A DNA stretch of 64,000 nucleotides from Stictocephala bisonia (Eukaryota; Arthropoda; Insecta; Hemiptera; Membracidae), in NCBI GenBank assembly GCA_035578905.1, contig JAQJVL010000731.1:201001-265000 (forward strand), given 5' to 3'. The notes below the pieces were generated by a model, which was not told where the DNA came from, did not search any database, and was given only the letters and a program-made list of their open reading frames with translations. Positions 11,991 through 23,653 of this stretch are shown here, in pieces. The position numbers and the translations under genes were made by a program. The number at the start of each line of letters is the position of its first letter. Position 1 is the stretch's first letter.

Positions 11991-13404
11991 AAAATATTCT
12001 CTACAGAAACACATACACCTGACTGAAATACATCAACCTAGTAGATAGCCCTTGTTTCATTTATTAATTCATTGCCATTATTTTTACTGTCTACTAAGTA
12101 AAATAATTAAGTCAAACATATATTATGTTTTGATCTGTACTTTCTCATAAAAACATATTCTTTCCAACTTATATCAAATTTTGATGCATTCAATTTTAAG
12201 GAAATATTATATAAACACCACGTAAAAGATTAACAAATTGTAACTATTTGAAAGTTATTTAATTTATACTTATATTTTAGGATTCAAAAAAAGTCCTGGG
12301 AGTGTTTGGTTTTCCATTAAAATAAATACTGTACTTTAAACCATTCTCACAAAAATGCTTTGTATCAAAATTAATGAATAACAAAATTTGCTAAAGCCTA
12401 AAAGTGAATTGCTTTTCAGAGGCAGAGACCTTACATCTTTGACAGTTAATTACAGGCTAAATTGATAAAAAATAGCGGTTTTGTTGGAACCTAATACCTA
12501 ATATCCCAGGCTAAATATAATACTTGACCTCTGCTAATATGCAATACGCAACCTAAGGTAGATCCTATTCATATATTTCTTTGAATAATAATTGTTTTCC
12601 TTACACCTGCTACAGATTTTGAGATTAAAGCAGATATACAAGTGGTTTATTCAACCAGTTGAGTTCAGCATTTTTATCAAATGTATGATCAAAGAATATA
12701 AACATAAGATAAGAAAGAAAAATCCAAATACATGTTTATATACTATCATAGCTAATAACTTCTGAACAGCACTGAAAATATTATAATTACAGTATTATGT
12801 TTTATACTTGTTGTGGTTCAAGGTAAACAGTATTGACAGTGATAGATTGTTGAATATCCTTTTCGAAGTAGAACCAATTTGTGGCAGAGTCACTGTTAGA
12901 TTTTGACACACTTCATTAGTGTTGCTCCATTAAGATGTCAAATGCTAGAACAGTGGTGTTAAAATGAGTAGCAGGCAACAACTGGCGGAACATTATTTGT
13001 GTCGGACCACACGTCTCTTCTAATAAATATACAAGCTACAGCTCCAGTGAAGCTATTTTGGTTCTCCAGCTCGGCTTTTTCTGGAATACATATAACTGAG
13101 TCTGTACTTTGCTAAGGAATCAACAGTTTGGTAAACCCTAAACTTTTCAACTAAACAAAATCTATAGTAAATTTTTTCTATAATAATAATTCCTTCTCTC
13201 TCAAAGTTGGTATAATCATTACAATATAATTGTTAGGAATTTCTAGCCATCATTAATCCAGTAAAAGATGGCCAGTAAAAATCTTTAAAAAATGCAAGAC
13301 AAATTCCCTTAGTCAATCCTTATTAGGTTATCGATAACTATCAAATAATACAATTTCTTCAAATCCCATGACAAGTATTTTTTTTAAATAAAACTTCACA
13401 TGGG
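11991..13404. other. Interval with no gene seen
   Basis: AT-rich, no recognisable frame, RNA gene or array. Confidence 0.45.
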
Positions 13405-13532
13405 CCTGAAGGCCTGTGTGTGAACTTTATTCAACGTGTTAAGTACCGACTGTTGGCTTGGTGGGGATTCGAACCTTAGACCTGGCTCTCCGCAGTCCGA
13501 GCCTTAACCACTGAGCCATCACGCCGGCAAGT
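13405..13532 (-). mobile_element. tRNA-derived SINE fragment
   Basis: On the minus strand the sequence starts near GCCGGCGTGATGGCTCAGTG and carries an RNA polymerase III A box (TGGCTCAGTGG, at 13508-13518) and a B box (GGTTCGAATCC, at 13465-13475), spaced as in a tRNA head. It continues into non-tRNA sequence, as expected of a SINE. An intact tRNA is unlikely because the acceptor halves do not pair. Confidence 0.75.
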
Positions 13533-15836
13533 AACTAAACTATGAGATATAAATAATAATTACAAAATACAAGATATTTCTAACCTTTTCTAAACCCCTG
13601 TGTTGGAACAGTTCATTGCAGGCTGTAAAAATGACAGTATGACTTAAGCAAAGATGGAACATTTATTTTAATTTTTTCAGTGGTAAAATATTGTATCATG
13701 ATATATGTTTTATGGTTTTCCTAAAATATTAAATTACACCAAAATCCAAATAAAACTTGATGTATTGATTATACACACCTACAATAGATAGCTCATAAAA
13801 TATTAATATTTGTGCCTGAAATTTGGTTAGGTACTGACGTTTCTAAAAATCTGTAAGTCTGCTCCAACAGCTGGTTGAAACTGCATTACATTTACATGGA
13901 ACTACACTAGCGCTCCACAATGGACCACAAAAACAGCTGATGATTTCAGACTCAAAATTGACATTGGTTTAGTAATCTATGTGTTTGTATAAATCAATGA
14001 TAATGCTCATAATGGGTGCATACTTTTCATTTTTAACTTAAACACACACTTTATTCTATACATAGTTATAATAATGACTAATTTTGCTGTTATAATCCAC
14101 TATTTAAGATCAACAGTTTTATGACCTAAATATTGTCGTTTTTGTGTGCTATTTCCATGTATACAAATAAATGGTGGGATACAATATTAATGCTAGTGTG
14201 TGATGTGGTCTGAAAATTAACTTTTGAAGATTCTATACTTATTTTCATAATTCGATTTAAGTTTTGTATGATTAATAATTATTTTTTGTCCCCTTTGTAC
14301 TAAGTATGTTATAAACTATCCAACAAATTTCCTAAAAGCAATTATTTTAGAGTGATCTTTTTACCAAACTAAAAAGGTTCACTGACCATAAGACCCAATG
14401 ATATAAATAGATGAAATTAAATTATGTCTGAAAAACCCCTATTTCCATTTTAAAATTCCAATAGCTATAGTTATTCGTCATACCTGGGAACTCTGTCTTC
14501 TACTGTGACAAGTATAAAATTATTCCAATATTTTTTAAAAGTATTTCCATACTATTTGAAGCTGTAAATATGCTTCAAAAATCATTAACCACTAAAATTT
14601 ATTAAAATTAACTAAAAAGCTATAAAAAACCAACATTACCAAACAGGAGGAAAGTACCTATCTCCCAATAAGCACAAACACAACTTAAAACAGTTATCCA
14701 TTGAGCATTGTCTCCGTTTCTAAAATTAATTTAATAATATTTCAGGTTAAAAATGCATTTGGCAAGTTGGCACTGCAGCAATAAAGGGATATTATTTTAA
14801 AGTTGTATAAATGTCAACTCTGAGGCCCACTAGACCTGTAGTAGTTCAATTGGGGTTTTGCTGTAGCCATGTTGACCTTTGGTGATACGATTATTTGTTT
14901 CTGAATATTTTGTATGTTTATTAAACAATGAGATGAGACAGTGTTATCAAGTTCTTATGCCCTTTTTGTAAATTGGTGTAACAATGAGTATTTTACTGGA
15001 AATACTCCAGATATAACTTAACAGTATTTAAGGGGATCTGATAGGCACTTTGCACATTCTGTGATACCTAATACATGATATGTCTGCATTGCAACCTTTT
15101 CTTTATTTTCATCATGATCTATAAATAAGACATTTGCTTTCTTTGTTGATCCTGTGAAAATAAGTGCTTTTTTAAATCCATTAATAAAATGTTATCTTGT
15201 TGAAAATAATGAAACAACACTATTAACACTATTTATAACTAATTTTATAATTTGATAAAGAAGTTTTTGAATTGAAAAGAACGAAAAATGTCTATTTGAT
15301 CATTTTAAAAAATGATTCAAATTACAAGGTTAGAGTACACCAGGTTTTTGAGATTAATCTCTAAACAAATTAATTCAGCCTTACAAAATGTAATTGTTTT
15401 TTTATTCTAAGCACTCATTCGCTTTTTACTTGCTTATTTATGAGTGTTTCTAGACATTTACCTAATAATATTAACAAATAAACATTTTAAATCCTTATTT
15501 AGCAAGGATAATATAATGTTTTAACATTGATTTTACTATATAAAATAAAATACTATATACCATTGATTTCTATGTATAGTAAAATCAATGGTTTTACTGT
15601 GATAGAGGAGGCATGTTAGCCCTGCCCGGAGAAAGTGATATGTTGTTATTGACCAGCTGTCACCGCCTCACTCACTGTGTGTACTTTGACATCACGATGT
15701 TGTGTTTTGGGAGTGGGAGATATGATTTTTTTTACTTCTTGTTTCATTTCCTACACCTGGAGTTAATATTGTGATGTTTACTATATTGAAGATGTCTTAG
15801 GTATGATCATAATCAATAAAATGGTGTTTTCATATA
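13533..15836. other. Interval with no gene seen
   Basis: AT-rich noncoding sequence. A small inverted repeat around ACCATTGATTT...AAATCAATGGT is visible at about 15559-15592. Nothing else recognisable. Confidence 0.45.
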
Positions 15837-16618
15837 AGACAATGGAACTGAAGTGAATCAAGGAAGCTAATAAATAGACTACATGTTTCATTTGCTGGAT
15901 CTAGTGTTAATGTTTAGTGCTTACTATGTGGAAGAAGTCGGAGTTACAACAAGAAAGAAGTCAGAGTTAACATCATCACTCAATAGAATGGTGTCTACTT
16001 AGGACAATGGAACTGAAGTGCATCAAGGAAGAAGTCGGAGTTATCACCATCACTTAATAGACTGGTGTCTTCGTAGGACAATGGAACTGAGGTGCATCAA
16101 GGAAGAAGTCGGAGTTATCACCATCACTTATTAGACTGGTGTCTTCGTAGGACAATGGAACTGAAGTGCATCAAGGGAGGCGTCAGAGTTAGCATCATCA
16201 CTCAATAGAATGGTGTCTTCTTAGGACAACGTAACTGAAGTGAATCAAGGAAGATGTCAGAGTTAACATCATCACACAATAGTGTGGCGTGTTCTTAAGA
16301 TAACGGAACTGAAGTGAATCAAGGAAGATGTCAGAGTTATCATCATCACTCAATAGAGTGGTGTCTTCTTAGGACAACGGAACTGAAGTGAATCAAGGAA
16401 GATGTCAGAATTATCATCATCACTCAATAGAGTGGTGTCTTCTTAGGACAACGGAACTGAAGTGAATCAAGGAAGATGTCAGAATTATCATCATCACTCA
16501 ATAGAGTGGTGTCTTCTTAAGATAACGGAACTGAAGTGAATCAAGGAAGATGTCAGAGTTATCATCATCACTCAACAGAGTGGTGTCTTCTTAGGACAAT
16601 GGAACTGAAGTGATTAAG
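15837..16618 (+). repeat. 74-bp minisatellite, about 9 regular units
   Basis: The anchor AACTGAAGTG recurs at 16011, 16085, 16159, 16233, 16307, 16381, 16455, 16529 and 16603: exactly 74 bp each time. A further copy at 15846 is out of register, with a partly degenerate stretch after it. Unit content is ATCAAGGAAGATGTCAGAGT, TATCATCATCACTCAATAG and TGGTGTCTTCTTAGGACAA. No coding signal. Confidence 0.95.
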
Positions 16619-16934
16619 CGGAGAAGGCCGTAAATACAGGTTTCATTTCTTGATATTGCTTATAATGCTCATAATTGGTTAGTTTAATCCTACAATACAG
16701 GTATTTGCTTGTTTTAACACGAATGTTATTTTTCCGTCAGGGTGAGAAGTTGGTCCCTCTCAAGAATTACAGTTGTAGGCCCATCTAGACATGCTTAGTG
16801 GGTTGGACGGTCCTACAGACATAGACACTATTATTGGTCGGTAGTTAGAGATAATGATTTTATTTTAATTTATTGGACAGTTAATATTCAAGAAACTCGG
16901 AAATAAATGTTTATAGAAAAGACATGTAAGTGAT

Positions 16935-17462
16935 TGATTATAAAATAAATGGTTCCAAAGAATTGGCACAATTTTCCCCCATATTAAACACTAAAAAAAC
17001 CAAAACTGAAAATTACCAGTTTGATTCTCAAATATGTGTTTTTTGTCATAACTCAAAAACTAGTCAAGTTAGAGACATGTGGTTTTTACTAAAATATTTT
17101 AATTGTAATTCACATTTTCCTGAAAATTTAATCAAAATTGTTAGAGCCGTTTTTGAAAAAATTAAATTTTTTTGTATATTTTTGGCCATAAAAATGAAAA
17201 CTCAAAAAAGTGAAATTTTTTGGAGATATTGGCTAAATACACCTACATACCACATTTAATTAACATTGATCCATATCCGTTTAATATCCAGTGATGTGCA
17301 TATACACACAGACAGACATACAAATTTCTTTTTGAAAAAAACACTTTTTTGGGTTTAGGGGACCTTAAAATGGATTCTTAGACCAACTTGTCAAAAAAAC
17401 TTTTTGGAAGATCACAATACTTTCTCTATGCTAACGAATATGGGGGAAAGTAAAAGTGGTTA
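16935..17462 (+). repeat. Dispersed repeat, copy 1 (inverted partner at 39405-39895)
   Basis: Shares the ordered blocks AACTCAAAAACTAGTCAA, AGAGACATG, AAATTTAATCAAAAT, GCCGTTTTTGAAAAA, GGAGATATTGGCTAAATACA, ACAGACAGACATAC and CACAATACTTTCTCTATGCT with the reverse complement of 39405-39895. Family not identified. A 109-residue open frame at 16930-17259 lies inside it and is low complexity, probably not a gene. Confidence 0.8.
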
Positions 17463-18937
17463 TATAAAATTAATTGTATGTAACCAAAACGAATTTATCT
17501 GTGAAAGTGTCAATAAATGTTTGAGGACAAGTTGAACTAGGCAAGTTGTTATAAAAATAAAATTATTTTATTATGTTAGTTACACGACTTACGAGTTAAC
17601 GTGGTTTTACATTGTCATTCTGAAAGTACCTAAACCATTCTTATAAATTGAAGATTTTAAATGATACCATTCAACCGATATAAGTAAGCTTTCATTATGC
17701 TTAGGTACGATTTTTATTCTGGTAATTTGTGTGCTGATGTGCCGTCCCCGTGGCATGTGAAGTCCCACAGGCCAGGCATTGCGACATGCAATCTCTCCCA
17801 TTAACTCTGTCCTAGTTTCCGAATTGCCTTAACTTTGCGAACCATACACGAGTCTTGCTTGTTAAACAAGTTGTAAAACAAGGTAAAGTGTTACAAAATT
17901 ATATAATTGGAACAGCTTTAGCACTGTTCCATACGGTTGCCTTAACTTTGTGAACCCTACACGACTCTTTCCGGAAAAATAAGGTAAAGTGTTACAAAAT
18001 TATACTTTCCTATCAGTTAGGAAATATTCTAAACTATTGTTTTACGAGTTACTTCGTTTAAATTATATACATTGCTCCTTAAGTTTTGAGCTGAATTTAC
18101 GATATGTCTTGCTTATTTGTAGTGAACCCACGAACTATTTATTTTGATCGCAGACTCTTCCTTTTTCATGCTACAGTAATAAACCAGACACAATCTGTCA
18201 ATGAATGACTTGAATAATTTAAGAAATACTTTTTAAAAAACTAAAAACTTAATTGAACTCCCTCTACTTACTAATTAATCGAAAGATTGTATAAACACAC
18301 GCATATCTTATGTAAAACTGTTTTATAACAAAGATTTATCTTTACTGGCTAAGAATGACATTCAATATTGTTTTTTAACAGTTCTCGCTGTTCAAAACAA
18401 AGGTTAACGGGCTGTTTGTTTACTTAGCTGCATTCCATGACAAAAGTAACAACATCTTGTTTACTACATTTAATTTTGTTTATTGCAGTCGTTAGTTACA
18501 AGTTCAACATACGAGCTCGTAGCTATTTTAGAACAGTGTTCTTACAGAGTAATCGTATTGTATTTCTGGCCAAGCAGTAACAGTGGAATATTTTGACAAA
18601 ACTGGGTGGGAACTTTCCATTTTGTTAATTGATATCAAGATTGTAAATATGAAGATAAACAAACACGAGTGTGTAATCTGCTTGAATCATTCTCATAACT
18701 TTCTGAACCATTAACGCCTGTTTATTACCTCTTCGCTGTATTGTGTAAATAACTCGTGTGGATAACGATGCTATCTTACAACCGCACGACTGATAGTATG
18801 TGAACATGTTCCCTTGTATTGGAAAAATAAGGTGTCTATAATTGTACATTTTCAATGTAAATATAGCAGTTCCGATTCAGATTCTTTGCTTAATGCACGG
18901 AGTAGTTTCGAGAAAAGTCAATTTCTTGAATAGTGCG
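17463..18937. other. Interval with a local 112-bp duplication, no gene seen
   Basis: Segments at about 17826-17906 and 17938-18006 repeat TTGCCTTAACTTTG, GAACC.TACACGA and GGTAAAGTGTTACAAAATTA in order, a diverged tandem duplication. The rest is unremarkable AT-rich sequence; short frames at 17607-17801 and 18625-18855 have no recognisable motif. Confidence 0.5.
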
Positions 18938-19345
18938 TCTGGCACTGGTGGCGCAGTGCTGTAACCCAGCTACATGGGGACAAAGTGTTTGGGAGATTGT
19001 AGGCGATAGGTTAGATGCTCGGTCCTCTTAATACCGTCATGGCGTCCGCTTGATGGTTGCTATCGGCGTGGACACTACTAGAGAAGTCTGGGGTGTCCAT
19101 GTTGGGTGGTAATCATTGTGCGGATGTTGTGTGGGGGAGATAACTGAGTATCAGGCTTGTCAATTAGCTGAAAATCAGACCAGCACTACGTGGTTCGGAT
19201 TCCACGTAAAGCTGTAGGTCCTTTAGTTGCCCTGGCTGTTGGGCTATTAATAAATAATCCTTTCTGAGGAACAGTTGAACTCAGATAGTAACCAGACTAC
19301 ACTCATCCACACTCATCCTACACTCATATAACCATTCATATTCGC
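18938..19345 (+). repeat. SINE-like dispersed repeat, copy 1 (partner at 58445-58835)
   Basis: Same orientation and order of blocks as 58445-58835: TAACCCAGCTAC, a GGTT-ATTC block, TTGAGGGAGAGA/TGGGGGAGATA, AGTGTCAGGCT-like, AATCAGNCCAGNACT, GGTTCGNATTC, GTACAGGTCCTTT/CTGTAGGTCCTTT, AACCAGACTACAC, then tandem CACTCAT words. An A-box-like TGGCGCAGTGC and a B-box-like GGTTCGGATTC suggest a tRNA-derived origin, but this is weak. Confidence 0.6.
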
Positions 19346-19898
19346 CTTAAAATACCAACAACGTTGTGTCGGCGTCTCAAATGTTAGTAAGTAAGAAAAT
19401 AAGAATAGAAGATTTTCGTATTGTGTTCCCGTAAAAAATACTGATTTCGTGAAAGTACATTTTAAAACATATTCCTGTATGATATTGTAGGATTCTACTG
19501 TTATTTACTACAAAAACTTATACAAAGCATTTTTTATATGGAAGGGGAATGAAATCTAAATTTTTAAAATGTATTTTTATACTCTACGTCATTTTCTTAA
19601 ACAGCCCTATTGAATGCTTGTAAGTTTATTTTCACGAAAAAGAATTCTGTGACAGCCAACCATTTTGAAATGCTAGCGGTTGTGGTGAATCGCTTTGAAT
19701 TTGTATGTACTTACCTCACCCTTGGGTGCTGCAGCCAACAACGAATGTGTATTCATTGATGAAGGCTCTGCGACGGTTCGTCTCCACTCAACCTTGCTTC
19801 CCTCCAGTTCCTCACTTCAGTTCATCTTCCTAACTCTTGGATCAATCTCTTTCTTGGTGTTCCTGCTTCATTTTCCTTCCATATTATGTCATAGTATA
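19346..19898. other. Interval with no gene seen
   Basis: AT-rich; a 77-residue frame at 19695-19928 overlaps the following palindrome and has no recognisable motif. Confidence 0.4.
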
Positions 19899-19910
19899 AA
19901 TGAAATTTTT

Positions 19911-20032
19911 TACCTTAGTATTGCCTGAAGATTTTGAATATGTTTCTTTACTCCAATGTACATTTCGCCGCTAGGTGTAATGTACATTGGAGTAAAGAAA
20001 CATATTCAAGATCTTCAGGCAATACTAAGGTA
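19911..20032. repeat. Near-perfect 53-bp inverted repeat with a 16-nt loop
   Basis: The left arm 19911-19963 (starting TACCTTAGTATTGCCTGAAG) is the reverse complement of 19980-20032 with one mismatch. Pairing extends outward through a run of A/T (about 19900 to 20045) with a small gap. The loop is TTCGCCGCTAGGTGTA. No reading frame explains it; a foldback element or a replication-generated palindrome is possible. Confidence 0.92.
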
Positions 20033-20045
20033 AAAAAATTTTATT

Positions 20046-20896
20046 TATAAAATCAGATCTTGAAACTGGGTTCATAAAAGATTTTAGTCATAGTATAATT
20101 TTAGGCATTCGTTTCCTTTTCGTTCTTTCTACTTGACCAAGCCAAATTAATCTAATTTATATTACATATCTTACAACCTATCCCTTAACAAGCCCAACCA
20201 AATCTCTAGTAGTTCTTATAATATATTGTTCAACAATCTTAACAAATCTAATTAGTTTTCTTAACACATTCAGTTCGAAAACTCTTACACCATTTTTGTC
20301 ACTATTTAGCCAGGACTCAGCAGCATATTTCACGACCAAGACTTACTACAAGTAGTGTTTCGTAAAGCATAAATTCCCTTCTTTTTCTCAGCACTTTTGA
20401 CTTGAACAATATTAATACAGCAAAATATGACCATGCATTATTCTGTTTTGAATTTCGATGTAGATTTTATTTTCATTTTTCATTGGTTCTAGGTAGCTAA
20501 ACTCTGTCATATCTGAACCCAACTCAAAATATTTAAGTATCTACTCTCCGTAATAAAAGTTTGAGTCGAGTTTGAGTAAAAAAAAAAAAACGCACAAACT
20601 AAAACAAAAGAGCACTGGTCGTAAAACTTGTTTTAAAAATTTGTATCAACTTATTGTGCGTTGATTGACATCAATAAATCACCTTTTGTATCACATTATC
20701 ATATTTAAATTAAAATGACAGGTATTATTGTGTCACTCTCTCTATTGAAATTACAAATTAAAAAATTTGTCAACTGAAAACCCGAAATTCAGTGTTATGA
20801 CATGTTATTGTTATTAGGTAGTTGAATATATTATTAAGGGTACGTTTTTCAAGTTTGAAAATCCTTATTTTATTAGTAAAACAGTCCTTGTCGATT
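20046..20896. other. Interval with no gene seen
   Basis: AT-rich; contains a poly-A run at about 20578-20590. Nothing recognisable. Confidence 0.4.
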
Positions 20897-21605
20897 TTGT
20901 AAACAACTTTTTCCAAGCAATGGTTGGTCGGACGGGGACAAGCTTGACATGGTTAGAATCAGCAAAGTTTGAGAATTGCGCTATAACCATAGATCTATAA
21001 TAGTTGTAAACAACTTTTTCCAAGCAATGGCTGCTCGGACGGGGACAAGCTTGACATGGTTAGAATCAGCAAAGTTTGAGAATTGCGCTATAACCATAGA
21101 TCTATAATAGTTGTAAACAACTTTTTCCAAGCAATGGCTGGTCGGACGGGGACATTCTTGACATGGTTAGAATCAGCAAAGTTTGAGAATTGCGCTATAA
21201 CCATAGATCTATAATAGTTGTAAACAACTTTTTCCAAGCAATGGCTGATCGGACGGGGACAAGCTTGACATGGTTAGAATCAGCAAAGTTTGAGAATTGC
21301 GCTATAACCATAGATCTATAATAGTTGTAAACAACTTTTTCCAAGCAATGGCTGATCGGACGGGGACAAGCTTGACATGGTTAGAATCAGCAAAGTTTGA
21401 GAATTGCGCTATAACCATAGATCTATAATAGTTGTAAACAACTTTTTCCAAGCAATGGCTGATCGGACGGGGACAAGCTTGACATGGTTAGAATCAGCAA
21501 AGTTTGAGAATTGCGCTATAACCATAGATCTATAATAGTTGTAAACAACTTTTTCCAAGCAATGGCTGGTCGGACGGGAACAAGCTTGACATGGTTAGAA
21601 TCAAT
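20897..21605 (+). repeat. 107-bp minisatellite, 7 units
   Basis: GACGGGGACA (last copy GACGGGAACA) recurs at 20931, 21038, 21145, 21252, 21359, 21466 and 21573, exactly 107 bp apart. Units are nearly identical, with one or two substitutions around GGCTGATCGG. The last unit runs directly into the 36-bp minisatellite. Confidence 0.97.
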
Positions 21606-22884
21606 AACTCTGAACGTGTATGGGTGGACAGGTGGGTCAATACCACTGTACGTGTGTTGGCGGGCGGGTGAGTCAATACTACTGTACGTGTATGGGTGAG
21701 CGGGTGGATCAAAACCACTGTACGTGTGTGGGTAGGCGGGTGGGTCAATGCCAGTGTACGTGTATGGGGACGGGGTTGCCGTTTGGATCTATATTCATAT
21801 TTAGTAATATAGAACCAAACGTAATATCTTGTGGCCAGATGTCGTTTGAATTAACCCACCCACCCGCCCATACAGATACATTGGCATTGACCCACCCGCC
21901 CACCCATACACGTACAGTGGCATTGACCCACCCGCCCACCCATACACGTACAGTGGCATTGACCCACCCGCCCGCCCATACACGTACAGTGACATTGACC
22001 TACCCGCCCATACAGATACATTGGCATTGACCCACCCGCCCACCCATACACGTACAGTGGCATTGACCTACCCGCCGATACAGATACATTGGCATTGACC
22101 CACCTGCCCACCCATACACGTACAGTGGCATTGAATATACTAAATTATAGTAGTATTAAATTCATATTCAGACCTGCAAATGCACATGCAGTGACCCACC
22201 CGCCCACCATACACGTACAGAGGTATTGACTCAACTGTCCACCCACACACGCACAGTGATGCTCAACATACACGTACAGAGATATTGATACCACTGTGCG
22301 TGTATGGGTGGGCGGATGGGTCAATACCACTGTACGTGTATGGGTGGGCGGGTGGGTCAATACCACTGTACGTGTATGGGTGGGCGGGTGGGTCTATACC
22401 ACTGTACGTGTATGGGTGGGTGGGTTAATACCACTGTACGTGTATGGGTGGGTGGGTGGGTCAATATTACATACACGTATCAATCAATTTTTACATACAC
22501 GTACGATGGTACTAAGGTAAATGTTAGGTGTTAAATGGTAGGTGGGTCAATACCACTGTACGTGTGTGGGTGGGCGGGTGGGTCAATACCACTGTACGTG
22601 TATGGGTGGGCGGGTGGGTCTATACCACTGTACGTGTATTGGCGGGCGGGTGGGTAAATACCACTGTACGTGTATGGGCGGGCGGGTGGGTCAGTGCCAC
22701 TGTACGTGTGTGGGCGGGCGGGTGGGTCAATACCACTGTACGTGTATGGGTGGGCGGGTGGGTCAATACCACTGTACGTGTATTGGCGGGCGGGTGGGTA
22801 AATACCACTGTACGTATATGGGTGGGCGGGTGGGTATGTTCTATCAACACTACTGTACGTGTATGGGTGGGCGGGTAGGTTAGT
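21606..22884. repeat. 36-bp G-rich minisatellite, arrays in both orientations
   Basis: The unit is GTACGTGTATGGGTGGGCGG followed by GTGGGTCAATACCACT (36 bp). G-rich on the plus strand at about 21610-21770, 22285-22475 and 22538-22884; C-rich (inverted) at about 21857-22135 and, degenerate, 22190-22275. Because 36 is a multiple of three, long spurious frames appear on both strands. Most units contain four G-runs separated by single bases (GGGTGGGCGGGTGGG), a G-quadruplex motif. Confidence 0.95.
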
Positions 22885-23645
22885 TTTAATTTAAAGTTAT
22901 TATGCGGAGGTGTGTGAAAAGTAATAAAGTATAGTTTGGTGAAAATGTCAAAATATTTGTTCATAGTTGGTTAGACATCGTTTCAAAAATAAAACATATC
23001 AATAGAGGTCATTGAGTTAATGGAGTGCGTTCAATCTCAAAAATGCACTTTATTATAGACAGGGTAGAGTCAAAGGAAATAAAATGAAGCCAAAATTTTA
23101 AAATGAGTCAATAAGACATTCTCTTTAATTTGGCAGAAAACCCAACGATGTCAGTGAGTGAACAAAACTAAATTTTTTAACAAGAAATAAAATGATTGCT
23201 GTGTGGTTGGAAAATGAAGTGTCAAGGTGATAGGCGCTTTGATGCTCAATCCACAGAGTAAAATAATCTCATGTATAACGCTACTGCCTTTTCCATTGGC
23301 ATTTGCTAAATTAACTCTGGCAATTTTTTTTCAGAATAAAGAAAATAGATTTCCACAGACATTTGAGTAGGGATACAGGTGATGAGTCACGGATTATTCT
23401 GGAAGTGGGTAGGGTGCTTAGCTTACTCGAGGCATTAATAGTGAGTCACACATTTCGCCCTTTCAGGAAATATATTTTACCGGAATCCCTTAAGAGTGTA
23501 GCTTTCATTGAAGTGCGAAGTGTAACTTGTATGTGGGTGGATACGGACGTAAACGCCGGGTGGGCAGCTCGCCGCCAAATTTATTTCCCTACTACAGACG
23601 TCGTGGCCGACGTTTCTGGTTCTACACTAACTAAGGAACTCGCTA
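22885..23645. other. Interval with one unexplained open frame
   Basis: A 140-codon plus-strand frame (23363-23785) starts here, but its end lies inside the hAT-like element that begins at 23654, so it cannot be a simple intact gene. The pre-insertion part has balanced base composition and no motif I recognise. Otherwise noncoding. Confidence 0.4.
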
Positions 23646-23653
23646 GTCCCAAG

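Noticed and set aside
13405..13532. A functional tRNA gene
   Set aside because: A and B boxes are present, but the acceptor arms do not pair and the sequence continues as a SINE.
16930..17259. A 109-codon gene
   Set aside because: It lies inside a dispersed repeat whose other copy (39405-39895) does not keep the frame.
21511..22964. Many 60-136-codon frames in the 36-bp minisatellite
   Set aside because: The unit is 36 bp, so frames stay open on both strands by arithmetic. The products are simple 12-residue repeats with no domain.
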